Shown one piece after another: positions 32,112 through 35,302 of a stretch of 35,302 nucleotides of DNA (positions are counted from its first letter, which is position 1; each line of letters begins with the position of its first letter). This DNA is from Chromera velia. Its lineage: Eukaryota > Sar > Chromeraceae. Where the stretch lies: contig JAHBMJ010000755.1 in NCBI GenBank assembly GCA_018398765.1, forward strand, positions 5,774 to 41,075, given 5' to 3'. The translations under genes were made by a program, and so were the position numbers. Below the pieces are notes generated by a model. The model was not told where the DNA came from and searched no databases. It saw only the letters and a program-made list of their open reading frames with translations.

Positions 32112-34485
32112 TCATTTCAGACAAGCTTTGATCAGTGCACTTGCCTTCTTCGGCTCCGGGTCCACAATGAATGAAACGAGCTCTCTTACATATGTCTCTT
32201 CTTCCCCAATACCTCTTCCCCCAGCTGCAGCAGTCCATCTTGCTCTGCAGACCCTTTCACCGATTTCTGTTCTCTCTTTCATTCTCTCTGCCAGCGAATG
32301 AAGTTTGAATCTAAGCTGCTCTGTTCGCACGCACGCAGACAATCGATGCACCGCATCGTCGATCACCTTTTTACCTTCGACTGTAGGACAGTGAATACAG
32401 TGTTCTTCGCAGGATCCACCGTATCTCCTTCCTCCACCAGCACATGCTCGAAAGAGAGAAATGAAAAGAGAACTACCAGACAAGAGAGAGCGAGACAGAG
32501 TACGCAATTGAACTGTGTAACCCCACCTCCTTCTAACCCTCCCCCCTAAAAGCAACATGGCCAGACGCTGGTGCGATCGGTTCTCTATCTGAAAATTACT
32601 CAGTCGGGAGTTGCATGGATAGATGCCACATGAACGGGTGAGCCTATGCTTGCCGACGGGTCTTGAAGTCAATCATTCCGACAACTATTTTGAGGCTTCC
32701 CTTTCCCTCACTTTCTGCCTAAGTGTCCATTTATTCGTTTTATTTCTCCCTCTCTGGCTTTCTTTTCTCAAAAGATCTGGTATGATTGTCTGAAGCATGC
32801 TACTGGCTGAATTGGCCCATACCAGGGTCAGCGATCTGTGCCATGCGTCCCAGACTGCCCGAGGAACCTCCCTTTCTGTTCTCTTTATGCTTTCTATGAA
32901 ACCTCCCAACCGACAAGAAAGGATCTCTCTCATGGGACGCACACCAACCAAAACCAAAGTTGGCACCTTGAAAGAGTTATAGCGCAAACGGAATGTCCAG
33001 CGCACAAATCGAAGCTGCAATGCATCAAGTGCAACGATATCTCTCTGACTTACCGGCAAGGCTTCCAGCGAGTACGTTGCTACCGGCTTCCAGAGCGCCT
33101 GCAGTAAACGAACTTTGCATCGGGGGGGCAAAGGACCTAAGGATGAACAAGTGCCCATCACTGCCCCTAAACAGCGTTCAGCACTTTCAAGTCGGTCCCT
33201 GACTGACTTTCGTGGGTCCCCTCCCTCAAACACACGACACTCAAAGTATTTATAGCTCTCTACACGTTTAACTGTCTTCCCTTCAAAAGTCACTTCCCCT
33301 TCTATTTCCCTTCTTCAGCCTGAGAGTGCGAGAACTTTTGTTTTCTTTAAATTCACTTTCAACCCATGTTCCTGACAATAAGAGGCCAAACGGTCCAAAC
33401 GCCACTGCAGGTCAGAAGAAGAGTGAGCAAAAATAACAAGATCGTCTGCGTAACCTATGCTCTCAAGCAGTAAGTCCGCCAATCTTACCTCCTCAGGGAT
33501 ACGGGGTCGCTGCTCCGTTGTTTCACTCTCCTCCCTCCTCTCTCCGCATTCTCCCCCCCTCTGTCTTTCATCCGTATCTGATTCCCCATCCAAGCCGTTA
33601 ACAGCTTCCCTCCCTTCAACACTCAGAGCAGAATGAATATTATTAATAAACAAAAGAAAAAGAAGAGGAGAAAGTAGATCTCCCTGTTTTACCCCTACAC
33701 TTTCGGGAAAGACCCAATCCGACCCATCTACCCTTCCCCACACATTCATATACATGGAATGAATCATGCACACATCCTTCTCACTAACTCCTTCCTCTCT
33801 AAGTCTGTCAATCATTTTCTTTCTGGGTACTCGGTTAAATGCCTTGCTGAAGTCAACAAACGCTGCAAGGAGGGGTCTGTGTCTCTTCTTTGCTGAAGCC
33901 GTGAGAGCATGAAGAGCAGCTATCGCTTCCCTTGTACCGACCCCCTTCCTGAAACCCACCTGTCGTTCATCTATATTCGTTGTCTCCCTTAACCGGCCAT
34001 CCATCAACAACGCAAACAACTTTGCCAGAAGGCAGACGATGTATATAGGCCTCCATTCATCATAAGAGGGAGAGACATAACCTTTTGGAACAGGAGCGAT
34101 TCGAATGAAGTTCTACTTTTCTGGCCAGAAAGAAAAAAGCAGAAAAAGATTGAAGAAAATGAAAAGAAGAAAACAAGACAGACGAGAAGAGGAAAAATGT
34201 AAATGTACCTGCGCAGGGGAGATTCCTTCGAGGCCGGCTGCCTTCTTGGGGTCGATTGCCTTCAGTATCTTCTCACATTTATCGAAAGAAAAGAAAGGTG
34301 CCGGGGGGGGAGCTGGTGTTTCATCCTTCTTTTGAGGCTCTAGTCCGTCTCCACTGAACATATCGGCCCAAAAATTTGAAAACGAAAAGGCGGACGGCTT
34401 TTCTCCCTCACTCCCACTCTCTGCCTTTTTTCTCTCCCTCCTCCATTTCCATAGGGCTGCTGGGTCCTTAGCAGCTTCTTCCACG
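32112..34485 (-). pseudogene. Decayed non-LTR (LINE-type) retrotransposon reverse transcriptase
   Basis: Minus strand. An upstream block (..FDKCEKILKAIDPKKAAG..) corresponds to the region just before the RT palm. The RT follows with FVDFSKAFNRVPR (motif A), VGVKQGDLLSPLLF (motif B) and IGYADDLVIFA (catalytic YADD, about 33445-33460). A thumb-like region and a C-terminal Cys/His cluster (CEEHCIHC...H...C) complete it. From about 34,100 to 32,112 everything is in one frame but is broken by TGA at 33315-33317 and by TAG and TGA between 32685 and 32673. An 88-nt pyrimidine-rich insert (34121-34208) with GT and AG ends interrupts the 5' part. No endonuclease domain is seen, so it is 5'-truncated. 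The element is inactive. The clade is not assigned. Confidence 0.9.
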
Positions 34486-34888
34486 AATCTATCAATTTTA
34501 CGTTCTTAATCTCTATTAGTACTAGAGTGAGTCTCAGTGACTAGTGTATATACACTGCCACACAGGCATATTTTTTTTACGGAACTGATAAGTTATAATT
34601 TTATATGTATTTTTTCAAATTTTTGAAACACACATCAGAAATGTTTTGATAACTATTGTCATGAGAAAAATGATCAGAGTGACAGTAAGTCAGTGACTCA
34701 GTAAGGAACCCTAAGAGGTTAACCTCAAATCTTACCTCAAATATCAAATATTTGAGGTTGAAGCTTAAATCAAATCAAATCAAATCAAATCAAATATAAT
34801 GAAATCAAACATGGTCACTAATTCCTGCATATTCCTTCATATTCCTACCCCAAATTCCTTTATATTCCTGGCAACTTGCAGGGTATAG
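34486..34888. repeat. Right arm of the foldback element, direct-repeat copy B
   Basis: This is a direct copy of 31432-31912, including the (AAATC)n tract, the CATTCCT-type array and the terminal CTTGCAGGGTA. It joins the truncated retrotransposon directly at 34485/34486. No matching left arm exists to its left, so it belongs to a partial second foldback element. Confidence 0.85.
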
Positions 34889-35302
34889 ACTATATGATAA
34901 ATAATTTGAAGTAATTCGTAAAATGAAAGACCTGCATGGTAAAAGAATCTAGAAAAGAATCATCTGAATCAAATCCCGGGCCCTGTTAGCGGTGGCGACA
35001 CCTTAACATAGCGGGAAGGCTTAGCGCGGAACGAATCAATCAATCAATTATAAATTGTAATATTAAACTTATAGTAAGCGTTTTCTAGTATTTTTGACCC
35101 GCCTATTCTATATGCATGCACGGGGTATAAAGGTCGCATGGCTGAGGTTTTTTTTTGTCGTAATTTTCGAAGTCATGCAGATGATAGTCTTAGATAGTCT
35201 CAGTAATATGAGTCAGTATTAGTCTGAATTAGTCTGAACCATAGAGACATACAATCCATGCATACTAAATTCACTACAAATCTTCGCGTGGTCGACTTCC
35301 AG
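34889..35302. other. AT-rich terminal stretch, no gene seen
   Basis: It contains ACATAGCGGGAAGGC plus (AATC)n (about 35,005-35,050), shared with 21,882-21,930. Otherwise there is no coding or structural signal up to the window end. Confidence 0.5.

Noticed and set aside
33294-33317. In-frame TGA in the RT read as a recoded sense codon
   Set aside because: Other stops of a different type (TAG) also occur in the same frame, and host genes here use TGA as terminator, so decay is simpler.
1-35302. tRNA and rRNA genes
   Set aside because: No cloverleaf with the conserved TPsiC-type GGTTCGA box and no rRNA core sequence was recognised by eye. A covariance-model scan would be decisive.

Overview
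The window reads as nuclear DNA of a photosynthetic protist with a complex (secondary, red-lineage) plastid. A chromerid alveolate such as Chromera velia is my best guess, but a related alga is not excluded. The grounds are: genes split by GT-AG introns; a chlorophyll-binding light-harvesting protein with a bipartite plastid-targeting leader (signal peptide, then Phe at the predicted cleavage site); a eukaryote-type NMD helicase; and large amounts of micro- and minisatellite DNA. The species call is inference.

Layout. 1-1281: AT-rich intergenic DNA with a small inverted-repeat element (357-608), then a stretch with three CRE-like sites. 1282-2540 (-): four-exon gene for a small, extremely acidic, probably nuclear protein. 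2541-3503: divergent promoter region with a GC island. 3504-10467 (+): ten visible exons of a DHX34-type DEAH/RHA RNA helicase, interrupted by an assembly gap (5161-5475). 10468-18554: mostly gene-poor, with paired hairpins, a 47-bp and a 35-bp minisatellite, a possible orphan exon, a possible decayed retroelement and a 17-bp terminal inverted repeat pair. 18555-19082 (+): intronless 175-aa unknown gene. 19137-20550: 24-bp satellite. 20551-22822: intergenic, with a minisatellite and a second inverted-repeat element.

22823-25696 (-): two-exon SelO pseudokinase (protein AMPylator). It stands head-to-head with a two-exon light-harvesting protein gene, 26295-27781 (+), across a 598-bp shared intergenic region carrying three short palindromes. 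27782-30056: no assignable gene. 30057-30320: third inverted-repeat element. 30320-31912: foldback-type element with AGGAATATG-like arrays, (AAATC)n tracts and a frameshifted host-like coding fragment. 32112-34485 (-): decayed non-LTR retrotransposon, bracketed by direct copies of the right arm of that foldback element (31432-31912 and 34486-34888). 34889-35302: AT-rich.

The genes do not form an operon. The functional links that can be argued are the two divergent pairs (acidic protein/DHX34 and SelO/light-harvesting protein). In the second pair both products carry plastid-type leaders, which suggests possible co-regulation of a photosynthetic protein and a redox-linked AMPylator. The most unusual material is mobile-element related: a family of small elements with an identical core but different terminal inverted repeats, and the foldback/retrotransposon composite at the right end.
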